Positions 13,783 through 21,289 of a stretch of 21,369 nt of DNA are shown in pieces (the first letter of the stretch is position 1; each line of letters starts with the position of its first letter). The notes below the pieces were generated by a model. The model had not been told where the DNA came from. It searched no databases and saw only the letters and a list, made by a program, of their open reading frames with translations. The position numbers were made by a program, and so were the translations under genes. Source of the DNA: an uncultured Saprospiraceae bacterium (GTDB lineage: Bacteria > Bacteroidota > Bacteroidia > Chitinophagales > Saprospiraceae); NCBI GenBank assembly GCA_937921525.1, contig CAKZUM010000425.1:1-21369 (forward strand), read 5' to 3'.

Positions 13783-16248
13783 ATGAGTTATTCGATAAAA
13801 GAAATTCAACAGATTGTAAAAGGAAATTTTTTAAATGTACTGTCAGAAGACCAACCCATAGAACGTCTGCTTTTTGATTCTCGCCACTTAGTTTTTGCCA
13901 ACCGTACTTTATTCTTTGCTTTTACTGGAGATCGCCAAGATGGACATCATTTTATTGAGGAACTCTACCAACAAGGAGTTCGGAATTTTGTAGTTACCCA
14001 AACCAATATTGCAGCCCGCTTTCCTAAAGCCAATTTTATTCTAGTAAAAGATAGTATTAAAGCTTTACAAAGATTGGCGAGCCATCATCGAAAATGCTTT
14101 GATATACCTGTAATTGGAATCACGGGAAGTAATGGTAAAACGATTATTAAGGAATGGCTATTTCAGTTGCTACATCAGGATTATCGAGTGATCAAAAACC
14201 CAGGGAGTTATAACTCTCAAATTGGGGTTCCTTTGTCCATTTGGTTGATGGAAGCGAATCATAATTTAGGCATTTTTGAGGCAGGAATTTCTCGTACAAA
14301 AGAAATGAAAAAGCTAGCCCCTATCATTGATTGTACGATAGGCGTTTTCACGAATATAGGTACGGCACATAGCGAAGGATTCTCTTCACAAAAGAAAAAA
14401 ATCAAAGAAAAATTAAAGCTTTTTAAAAATACGTCAACCATTATCTATTGTAGAGATCAAGATTTGGTAGATGATTTAATACAGCGACTCCCAAAGAAAA
14501 AATATTTTACATGGGCGCATCATAAAAAAGCAGACTTACAAATAGTCTCTATTGAGACTAGCGATAAAGAGACTACTGTTCGGGCTATCTTTAAAAAGAA
14601 AGGGTACTCTTTTATCTTACCCTTCACAGATAAAGCCTCTATTGAAAATGGCCTCCACTGTTGTACCCTACTATTGTATCTTGGTTTTTCTCCCGCTCAA
14701 GTTAAGGCTAAAATTGCTCAACTTACGTCTGTCCCCATGCGCTTAGAGGTAAAGGAAGGCATCCACGGAAGTACCTTAATTAATGATAGCTATAATTCGG
14801 ACTTAACGTCTATTGAATATGCTTTGAATTTTGCTGCAAAGCGAGATGATACGAAGCGATTTATCGTGATTTTATCTGACATTTTACAAAGTGGAGAATC
14901 GACAAAAAAACTATACCAAAAGGTAGCGCAGCTATTATTGGCTAAAGATGTCAATCAATTGATAGCGATAGGTCAGGATATTCAACAAATTAAAGATCTA
15001 TTACCGCCTTCTTTCCAAGTAAAATACTACAAGAATACTACGTCTTTTCTAGAAGAAATGGTCTCCAAAGATTTCTATAATGCCAAGGTGTTGTTAAAAG
15101 GGGCAAGGATATTTCAATTTGAACGAATACTAAGAAAATTTGAAGAAAAAGCACATAAAACAATACTAGAGGTCAACTTGAGTGCCATTGCCCATAACTT
15201 GAAAATATACGGGCAATTTCTTCAACCCAATACCCAACTAATAGCTATGGTAAAAGCTTCTGCTTACGGGAGTGGAAGTATAGAAGTGGCTAAACTCTTG
15301 GCTTTTTATAAAGTAGATTACCTAGCAGTTGCCTATGCAGATGAAGGGGTAGAATTGCGAAAAGCAGGTATTCAGATACCTATTTTAGTTTTGAATCCAG
15401 AGGAGGCTAGTTTTGATGCACTAGTAGCTTATGACTTAGAACCTGAAATTTATAGCATTTCTTTATTGCATCAGTTTATAAATTTTGTTGATTCTACTAA
15501 ACAACATCTAATTCATTTGAATTTGGATACAGGGATGCACCGTTTAGGATTTGAAGAACAAGACATTCCTGTTTTGGTTGATTTATTGAGAACACATTCT
15601 AACATTGTTGTTAAAAGTATTTTTTCGCATTTAGCGGCAAGCGATATGGAGATACATGATACTTTTACTGATGAACAAGTGGTCGCATTTAATCAACTTT
15701 CTGAACAAATTACTAGCTCTCTTTCTTACCAACCATTGCGACATATTTTAAATTCAAGTGGGATTGTTCGCTTTCCACAATACCAATTTGATATGGTACG
15801 TTTGGGAATAGGTTTATATGGCATAGATGGAGGGCAACAAATTCAAGCCAAATTAAAGGTAGTGAATACGCTAAAGGCAACAATTTCTCAAATTAAAGAG
15901 GTTACTAAAAACGATACCATTGGCTATAATCGAAGTGGAAAAATTAACCAGTACAAGAAAATAGCAACGATTACGATTGGCTATGCGGATGGATTATCCA
16001 GAAAAGCAGGTAACGGAAATTACCATGTTGTCGTAAATAATCAGCAAGCACCAATCATCGGAAATGTATGTATGGATATGTGTATGATTGATGTTAGTGA
16101 GATACCAACTGCAAAAGTGGGTGACGAAGTGATCGTTTTTGGGGAGAATCCACGGGTAGAGCGTTTAGCAGACTGTTTAGAAACGATTCCTTATGAAGTG
16201 TTTACGAGTGTTTCTAATCGAGTTAAGCGGATTTATTATAGGGAATAG
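13783..16248 (+). CDS. murF-alr: Fused UDP-MurNAc-tripeptide:D-Ala-D-Ala ligase and alanine racemase
   Basis: 821 residues. The N-terminal half (1-455) is MurF, which joins D-Ala-D-Ala to UDP-MurNAc-tripeptide with ATP: P-loop GITGSNGKT (112-120), the Mur-ligase centre and NDSYNSDLTSIEYAL for the C-terminal domain. The usual GKTTTKE is GKTIIKE here. The C-terminal half (about 460-821) is alanine racemase, which makes D-Ala from L-Ala: PLP Lys491 in MVKASAYG, LDTGMHRLGF, HLAASD, NSSGIVRFPQYQFDMVRLGIGLYG, catalytic Tyr715 in GYNRSGK and IGYADGLSR. The fusion is well known in Bacteroidota and lets one polypeptide supply D-Ala and use the dipeptide made from it; Ddl is not in the window. The TAG stop lies inside the first GAATAGA unit of the following repeat. 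Confidence 0.97.
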   Translation: MSYSIKEIQQIVKGNFLNVLSEDQPIERLLFDSRHLVFANRTLFFAFTGDRQDGHHFIEELYQQGVRNFVVTQTNIAARFPKANFILVKDSIKALQRLASHHRKCFDIPVIGITGSNGKTIIKEWLFQLLHQDYRVIKNPGSYNSQIGVPLSIWLMEANHNLGIFEAGISRTKEMKKLAPIIDCTIGVFTNIGTAHSEGFSSQKKKIKEKLKLFKNTSTIIYCRDQDLVDDLIQRLPKKKYFTWAHHKKADLQIVSIETSDKETTVRAIFKKKGYSFILPFTDKASIENGLHCCTLLLYLGFSPAQVKAKIAQLTSVPMRLEVKEGIHGSTLINDSYNSDLTSIEYALNFAAKRDDTKRFIVILSDILQSGESTKKLYQKVAQLLLAKDVNQLIAIGQDIQQIKDLLPPSFQVKYYKNTTSFLEEMVSKDFYNAKVLLKGARIFQFERILRKFEEKAHKTILEVNLSAIAHNLKIYGQFLQPNTQLIAMVKASAYGSGSIEVAKLLAFYKVDYLAVAYADEGVELRKAGIQIPILVLNPEEASFDALVAYDLEPEIYSISLLHQFINFVDSTKQHLIHLNLDTGMHRLGFEEQDIPVLVDLLRTHSNIVVKSIFSHLAASDMEIHDTFTDEQVVAFNQLSEQITSSLSYQPLRHILNSSGIVRFPQYQFDMVRLGIGLYGIDGGQQIQAKLKVVNTLKATISQIKEVTKNDTIGYNRSGKINQYKKIATITIGYADGLSRKAGNGNYHVVVNNQQAPIIGNVCMDMCMIDVSEIPTAKVGDEVIVFGENPRVERLADCLETIPYEVFTSVSNRVKRIYYRE

Positions 16249-16348
16249 AGAATAGAGAATAGAGAATAGAGAACAGAGATTGATTTCGTTTGAAAAAAGA
16301 CGAAATTTCACTGTTTTCTAAACGAAACTGGTCTTTGTTCTCTATTCT
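16243..16348. repeat. Class (c) hairpin with five GAATAGA units at the murF-alr stop codon
   Basis: Five 7-bp units (GAATAGA x4, then GAACAGA) run 16243-16277; the first supplies the TAG stop. AGAATAGAGAACA (16263-16275) pairs with TGTTCTCTATTCT (16336-16348), and TTTCGTTT (16284-16291) with AAACGAAA (16320-16327). The inner part is homologous to 18726-18797. It lies in the 496-bp gap 16249-16744, which also holds the promoter at 16505 and the element at 16546-16683; 16350-16500 shows nothing else. Confidence 0.8.
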
Positions 16349-16504
16349 AAAAATGCCTAGCTAGTGTACAAAGGCCTTGAGTTATGGGATTCTAGCATCC
16401 TATTTCAAGAGATTTGTAATGAAACAACACTTCTAACTGTTAACATTCCCTTAAAGTCTCCTCATATAAAGCAAACTATATAAACTTCACACGCTTATTT
16501 TTCC

Positions 16505-16512
16505 TAATTTTG
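16505..16512 (+). promoter_or_regulatory. -7 box of the folding-factor operon
   Basis: TAATTTTG is an exact TANNTTTG box in a typical setting (TTTTTCC before, GCGTTTTTAC after). A good -33 TTG is not seen. Transcription from about 16519 would give a leader of roughly 225 nt, most of it the 138-bp inserted element and its duplication. Confidence 0.55.
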
Positions 16513-16545
16513 CGTTTTTACAGGGGGAAACTATTTAATTCATTT

Positions 16546-16683
16546 GGATGTAAAACAATTCAGGGGCAAGTCCAAGCCGATTGATCCGATCACTTGCAGT
16601 GGTCGGATCAAGCTGCACGTTTCATCCGACCACAGCAAGTGATCGGATGAATTAATTGCTTTTCCCAACTGTGTTTTATACCC
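16546..16683. mobile_element. 138-bp MITE-like element in the leader of the PPIase gene
   Basis: AATTCATTT flanks it on both sides (16537-16545 and 16684-16692) as a 9-bp direct repeat. The ends GGATGTAAAACA and TGTTTTATACCC are inverted copies with 10 of 12 matches, and similarity continues inwards (CAGGGGCAAG against CTTTTCCCAAC). The centre is the palindrome at 16580-16652. There is no coding capacity. The direct repeat is AT-rich, so chance or another origin is not excluded. Confidence 0.65.
16580..16652. repeat. 73-bp class (a) palindrome inside the 138-bp element
   Basis: Arms 16580-16608 and 16624-16652 match in inverted orientation at 27 of 29 positions, with a 15-nt spacer. Each arm is nearly self-complementary: CCGATCACT-TGC-AGTGGTCGG has 9 pairs (one wobble) around a TGC loop. 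The size and two-level symmetry match 6693-6762 and the reconstructed palindrome at 11877-12125. Confidence 0.85.
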
Positions 16684-16744
16684 AATTCATTTACAATTTT
16701 ACTGATTAAGCTTTTCAGCATAGAGAAGTTAGAATAGACATCAA

Positions 16745-18694
16745 ATGACAAAGCAAATTATTATAGCCTTTTTAGGTATTTGTTTGAGCACTGCTCTTTT
16801 TGGCCAAAAAGGCGATCCTGTATTATTCTCTGTGGCAGGCAAGCCTGTACACGCCTCAGAGTTTATGTATATATATTCAAAAACGAATAGAGATAAGGCA
16901 GATTTTTCTAAAGCCTCTCTTGAAGAGTATCTGGATTTATACACCAAGTTTAAATTGAAAGTGCAGCGGGCACGAGATTTGAAATTAGATACGATTCCTA
17001 CCCTAAAACAAGAGTTAGAAGGATACAGACAGCAACTGGCAGATTCTTATTTACTAGATAAAGCAGTCACTGATAAATTAATCAAAGAAGCTTATGATCG
17101 CTCTAAGCAAGATTTGAGTATTAGTCATATCATGGTAGGCTTAAGGAAAAATGCAACCTCTCGAGATACCTTACTGGCATACAAGAAGATTATGTCTGCA
17201 AAATCAAAGTTGGATGGTGGGGCGGATTTTGTGGCAGTTGCTAATGAAGTCTCAGACGATAAGACTGTTAAAAAGAATAATGGCAATATTGGGTATTTTA
17301 CATCTCCGTTTCCAAATGGATTTTATGCTTTTGAAACAGCAGCCTATCAATTAAAAAAAGGAGATTATTCTAACCCTGTACGAACGCCACTTGGCTACCA
17401 TATTATTAAATTAGACGATATTCGTTCGGCCAGAGGAGAAATAGAAGTAGCGCATATTTTAATTAGAAAAGATACGCCTGATGCAGAAAAGGTAATTAAT
17501 GATATTCATAAAGAACTTTCTGAAGGCGGTAACTTTGAAGATATAGCGATTTCTAAATCTCAAGATACAAAGACTGCTGCGAATAAAGGATATGTTGGCT
17601 TCTTTGGGATTAGTACCTATGAAAAAGTTTTTGAAGATGCAGCTTTTAGTATAGCTAAGGATGGGGATATTTCAGCGCCATTTCTTTCGCAAGCTGGTTG
17701 GCATATTATCAAGAGAATTAGTAAGAAACCAGTACCTGAATACGAAAAAGCAAAGCCTCGACTAAAAACTAAAATACAAAAAGATAGCCGTTTTGAAATA
17801 GCGAAGAAAGAAATTGTAGAGCAAATCAAAGAGGAAAATAACTTTGTTGAAAATATAGAACCAGTTAAGAAATTTGCTGGAACATTGGGCAAAGATTTCA
17901 ATACTTTTAGTTGGAGAGCGCCAGCAGATAAATCTTCCGAAAAGATATTTACGCTTGGTAATACTAGCTATACGTTAGGCGATTTTACAGATTACCTAGG
18001 TACCGCTTCTCGACAAAGAATGAAGTATGCTAGTACGCTTCCAAGTGAGGTGGCTAAGAAGCTGTACGAAACATTTGTTATGGAAACGTGCTTAAAATAT
18101 GAGGAAAGAAATCTAGAAAAAAAATATCCTGATTTCAAAGCACTAATGAGAGAATATAGGGAAGGGATTTTATTATTTGAAATTACTAAACAAGAGGTAT
18201 GGGATAAAGCTTCTCAAGATACCACTGGTCTAGCTAATTTTTATAATAAAAATAAAAACAAATATAAGTGGAAAGAACGGGCTATGATTACTCAGTATAG
18301 TGTGAAAGACTATGTTAACGCTGGTAAAATTCAGAAGGCTCTTCAAAAAAATACATCTCAAGAAGTGTTACAAAAATTCAATAAAGAAAAGAACATGGTT
18401 AGTGTCAAAGAATTGACGCTTGAGAGAGGAAGAGATGAAAAATTAGATGCTATGGAATGGAAAGCAGGTAATGTATCTAAGGTGGCACTTGATAAAGCGA
18501 CTAAAAGTGCTACTTTTTTTAAAATTGAAAAAATACTTCCTGCAGGGGATAAGAAACTGGAAGACGCTAGAGGATACGTAGTTGCAGACTATCAAGATTT
18601 CTTAGAAAAGCAATGGATCGAAGAACTAAAGGATGCTTACGATGTCAAAATTAATAAGAAGACCTTTAAGAATTTGATAAAGAAAAAGAATTAG
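16745..18694 (+). CDS. Periplasmic peptidyl-prolyl isomerase with two parvulin domains
   Basis: 649 residues. Residues 1-21 are a signal peptide (IIIAFLGICLSTALFGQ). An N-terminal helical chaperone region (25-120) is followed by two PPIC rotamase domains: 126-224 (SHIMVGLRK with His128, NGNIGYFTSPFP, GDYSNPVRTPLGYHIIKL with His219) and 234-325 (AHILIRKD with His237, NKGYVGFFG, AGWHIIKRI with His320). Residues 330-649 are a helical extension without a recognised domain, Lys-rich at the end (NKKTFKNLIKKKN). It should assist folding of exported and outer-membrane proteins. It is the first of three consecutive folding-factor genes, a grouping I recall from other Bacteroidota. Start choice is set by the signal peptide. 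Confidence 0.92.
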   Translation: MTKQIIIAFLGICLSTALFGQKGDPVLFSVAGKPVHASEFMYIYSKTNRDKADFSKASLEEYLDLYTKFKLKVQRARDLKLDTIPTLKQELEGYRQQLADSYLLDKAVTDKLIKEAYDRSKQDLSISHIMVGLRKNATSRDTLLAYKKIMSAKSKLDGGADFVAVANEVSDDKTVKKNNGNIGYFTSPFPNGFYAFETAAYQLKKGDYSNPVRTPLGYHIIKLDDIRSARGEIEVAHILIRKDTPDAEKVINDIHKELSEGGNFEDIAISKSQDTKTAANKGYVGFFGISTYEKVFEDAAFSIAKDGDISAPFLSQAGWHIIKRISKKPVPEYEKAKPRLKTKIQKDSRFEIAKKEIVEQIKEENNFVENIEPVKKFAGTLGKDFNTFSWRAPADKSSEKIFTLGNTSYTLGDFTDYLGTASRQRMKYASTLPSEVAKKLYETFVMETCLKYEERNLEKKYPDFKALMREYREGILLFEITKQEVWDKASQDTTGLANFYNKNKNKYKWKERAMITQYSVKDYVNAGKIQKALQKNTSQEVLQKFNKEKNMVSVKELTLERGRDEKLDAMEWKAGNVSKVALDKATKSATFFKIEKILPAGDKKLEDARGYVVADYQDFLEKQWIEELKDAYDVKINKKTFKNLIKKKN

Positions 18695-18706
18695 ACTTTT
18701 TTTGTC

Positions 18707-18805
18707 AGAACAGAGAATAGATAATAGAGATGGTATTTGTTTTAAAAAAAATGGTATTTCGTTGTTTGCAAATGAAACCTGTCTCTACGCTCTATTCTCT
18801 GCTCT
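18707..18805. repeat. Class (c) hairpin between the first two folding-factor genes
   Basis: 18707-18730 matches the inverse of 18782-18805 at 20 of 24 positions; the arms carry CAGAGAATAG. The inner sequence is clearly related to that of 16276-16346 (shared blocks GAGAT, ATTTC, TGTTT, GAAAC, GTCT, CTCTATTCT). It starts 13 nt after one stop and ends 18 nt before the next start. Confidence 0.75.
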
Positions 18806-18823
18806 AAAAAAATACACAAACAC

Positions 18824-19705
18824 ATGCCAAACATTTCCAAAGTTTGGATTTTTTTAATCTCCCTCTTCTTAGTAACTTGTACTGTTTTTGAAGAGGAAAC
18901 GGCTGTTCAAGAAGAGATTCCTTTAGCAGAGGCGCACAATCAGCGTTTATATCTATCTGAATTAGACGGAATGATTCCTGCGGATGCGAGTACAGCGGAT
19001 AGTATTTCTTTTATTAAGTTATATGTCGAGCGTTGGATTCGTAAAAGTTTATTGATGCACGAGGCTGAAAAAAATATCCCAAAGGATCTAAATATAGATA
19101 AGTTGGTAAGGGACTATCGGTCTTCTCTGATCAGGTATAACTATGAGCAGCAATTGGTGAAAGAGAAAATGGATTCGGTTATTACCAAAGAAGAACTGAG
19201 TACATTTTATGAAAAAAATAGAGAACAATATCAGCTAGAAACCCCCATCATTAGATGTAATTTTATCAAAATTCCACAGTCTGCTCCAGATTTAAAAAAA
19301 TTAAAAAATTTGTGGCAAAGTGATTCCATCCCTGATAGAGATACTTTAGTGGCCTATTGCAATATATATGCAGAGGAATTTTTGCTTACAGATAGTATTT
19401 GGTATAAAGTAGAAGATATTGCTACCCGCCTCCCAAAAGGGACGATCAGTAGTGAAAATATAAGTAATCGAAAAGAAATATCTTTGGATGATAATGATTA
19501 CCTGTATCTACTTAAGATTTTTGAAATCATTAATCGAAAAGAAATTGCTCCATTAGCTTTTATCGAAGATCAGGCTTCTAAAGTGATTTTGCATAGACGG
19601 AAAATTAAATTACTGGAAGAACATAATGAAGAGTTGTATAATTTAGAAATGGAAGGAGAAACAGTTAAAGTATTTCCCTTTTCATTAAACAACTCAACTA
19701 AATAG
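18824..19705 (+). CDS. Envelope PPIase-like chaperone with a degenerate parvulin region
   Basis: 293 residues. The N terminus (IFLISLFLVTCTVFEEE) looks like a lipoprotein signal with Cys19; Thr at -1 is not the canonical Gly/Ala/Ser, so lipidation is likely but unproven. Residues 45-140 resemble the helical SurA/PrsA N-terminal module (ADSISFIKLYVERWIRKSLLMHEAEKN; VITKEELSTFYEKNREQY). Residues 140-245 sit where a parvulin domain should be (IRCNFIKIPQS...IWYKVEDIATRLPKGTIS...YLYLLKIFEI) but lack the ARHIL, GGDLG and GYH motifs, so catalysis is doubtful. It lies between a two-domain PPIase and a SurA-like gene in the same direction, suggesting a joint role in outer-membrane protein delivery. 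Confidence 0.8.
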   Translation: MPNISKVWIFLISLFLVTCTVFEEETAVQEEIPLAEAHNQRLYLSELDGMIPADASTADSISFIKLYVERWIRKSLLMHEAEKNIPKDLNIDKLVRDYRSSLIRYNYEQQLVKEKMDSVITKEELSTFYEKNREQYQLETPIIRCNFIKIPQSAPDLKKLKNLWQSDSIPDRDTLVAYCNIYAEEFLLTDSIWYKVEDIATRLPKGTISSENISNRKEISLDDNDYLYLLKIFEIINRKEIAPLAFIEDQASKVILHRRKIKLLEEHNEELYNLEMEGETVKVFPFSLNNSTK

Positions 19706-19780
19706 TGATCTCCGTCTTTATTAATCCTTCATTATTTAGATAAACTCTTAAAGAAAGAAAGAAAAATAAATAATTAAAAC

Positions 19781-21160
19781 ATGAAAAAACTAATCCTCTC
19801 TTTTGCTTTGTTTGTAGTGGCATTTTGTAGTGTACAAGCACAAAGAGTATTGATTGATAAGGTGATTGCGAAAGTTGGTGGAGAGTTGGTCTTACTTTCA
19901 GAAGTAGAAGAACAATTCTCTTATGCTTCCGAACAAAGAGGGGGGCTTGATCCAGAAATGAGATGCCAAATTTTAGAGCAAATCATGGTGCAGAAACTGT
20001 TAGTGAACCAAGCAAAACTAGATAGTGTAGAGGTAGGAGATGAGGAAGTGGCAACGCAGTTAGATGCCCGTTTCGAGAGAATTTTACAAATGATGGGTGG
20101 AGACACCAAACAGTTTGAAGATTTCTATGGTCAAACAATTCCTGAAGCAAGAGAAGGCATGAGGGCAGAGTTGAAAAACCAACTCTTATCAGATCGAATG
20201 CGTTCTCAAGTAATGGGTAGTATTGTGGTGACGCCTTCAGAAGTGAAAGAATTTTTTGCACGTATTCCAGTTGATACTTTACCTTATTTTAATTCAGAAG
20301 TGGAAGTGCGAGAAATTGTAATGAAGCCAGAGGTGAATCCAGAAGAGGAGATGAGAGCTAAAAATCAGTTAGAAGAGATCAAGCAAAGAATAGAAGCGGG
20401 AGAAGACTTTGCAGAATTAGCGATCACGTATTCTGATGATCCTGGGTCTGGTCGAAATGGAGGAGATTTAGGAATGACGAAAAGAGGTAGTTTTGTTCCT
20501 GAGTTTGAAGCCGCAGCTTATAGTCTGGAAAATGGAGGTATTTCAGAAGTAATCCGATCCGAATTTGGCTACCACCTTATTCAATTGATAGAACGAAGAG
20601 GAAATTCTATTCATGCTCGTCATATTTTGATAAAGCCAGAAATTACCTATGCCGATATGGATAGAACAAAAGCAAAATTAGATAGTGTGGCTGCTGCAAT
20701 TAACGCAGACTCTTTGCCTTTTGAATATGCCGTGAAACTGTATTCTAATGATAAAGTGCAGAGTTTTAATAATGCAGGCTTACTGACGAATCCTAAAACA
20801 GGCAATACCTTTTTTGAAATTGGAGATTTAGAGACAGATATTTTCTTCACAATTGATACAATGGAAGTGGGTAATGTGTCAGAAGCAATACAATTTACAG
20901 ATCAACGAGGAGAAGATATGTTTAGAGTTGTCTTGCTTCAATCTAGAACAAAACCCCATAAAGCTAGTTTGGAACAGGATTATTCTAAAATTCAGATGGC
21001 TGCTATAAATGAAAAGAAAGGACTGTATTTATCTAGTTGGGTGAAGGATAAAGTTGGCTCTACATTTGTTGATGTAGTTTCTAATTATGATACTTGCCCT
21101 AATTTAGATCATTGGAAAAAGGAGGTAGTGGTTAATGAGGGTAAAATAACTACGCCATAA
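19781..21160 (+). CDS. surA: SurA-like periplasmic chaperone/peptidyl-prolyl isomerase
   Basis: 459 residues (E. coli SurA has 428). Residues 1-21 are a signal peptide ending VQAQ. The SurA N-terminal chaperone module covers 22-155 (VLIDKVIAKVGGELVLLSEVEEQ; ILEQIMVQKLLVNQAKLD). PPIC domain 1 is at 173-271 (VREIVMKPEV, SDDPGSGRNGGDLGMTKRGSFVPEFE, SEFGYHLIQLIERRG) and PPIC domain 2 at 277-388 (HARHILIKPEI), the second more divergent, lacking a clear GGDLG. A C-terminal helix follows. It should escort unfolded outer-membrane proteins across the periplasm. It lies 75 nt after the previous gene with an A-rich leader (AAAGAAAGAAAGAAAAATAAA) and no strong Shine-Dalgarno. The symbol rests on domain order, not proven orthology. 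Confidence 0.9.
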   Translation: MKKLILSFALFVVAFCSVQAQRVLIDKVIAKVGGELVLLSEVEEQFSYASEQRGGLDPEMRCQILEQIMVQKLLVNQAKLDSVEVGDEEVATQLDARFERILQMMGGDTKQFEDFYGQTIPEAREGMRAELKNQLLSDRMRSQVMGSIVVTPSEVKEFFARIPVDTLPYFNSEVEVREIVMKPEVNPEEEMRAKNQLEEIKQRIEAGEDFAELAITYSDDPGSGRNGGDLGMTKRGSFVPEFEAAAYSLENGGISEVIRSEFGYHLIQLIERRGNSIHARHILIKPEITYADMDRTKAKLDSVAAAINADSLPFEYAVKLYSNDKVQSFNNAGLLTNPKTGNTFFEIGDLETDIFFTIDTMEVGNVSEAIQFTDQRGEDMFRVVLLQSRTKPHKASLEQDYSKIQMAAINEKKGLYLSSWVKDKVGSTFVDVVSNYDTCPNLDHWKKEVVVNEGKITTP

Positions 21161-21228
21161 CGGGTACTTTATTAATTACATAATTAATAACGACGAAATA
21201 ATAACTACCTCGTTACGTACATGTTCCT

Positions 21229-21274
21229 AAATTAAAAAAGCCTAGAAGAAATTTCTTCTAGGCTTTTTTAATTT
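21229..21274. terminator. Bidirectional intrinsic terminator
   Basis: A perfect 46-bp palindrome with no spacer: AAATTAAAAAAGCCTAG on the left, CTAGGCTTTTTTAATTT on the right, GAAGAAATTTCTTC in the centre. A-tract before and T-tract after on both strands fits shared termination of the SurA-like gene and the convergent minus-strand gene. Confidence 0.92.
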
Positions 21275-21289
21275 CCCGTTTTGATTTAT

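Noticed and set aside
16243..16277. Phase-variable coding repeat in murF-alr
   Set aside because: The first unit supplies the stop codon, so the array is not translated.
16249..16744. tRNA or riboswitch in the 496-bp gap
   Set aside because: No cloverleaf or known aptamer core is visible; strong stems are explained by the repeat and the 138-bp element.
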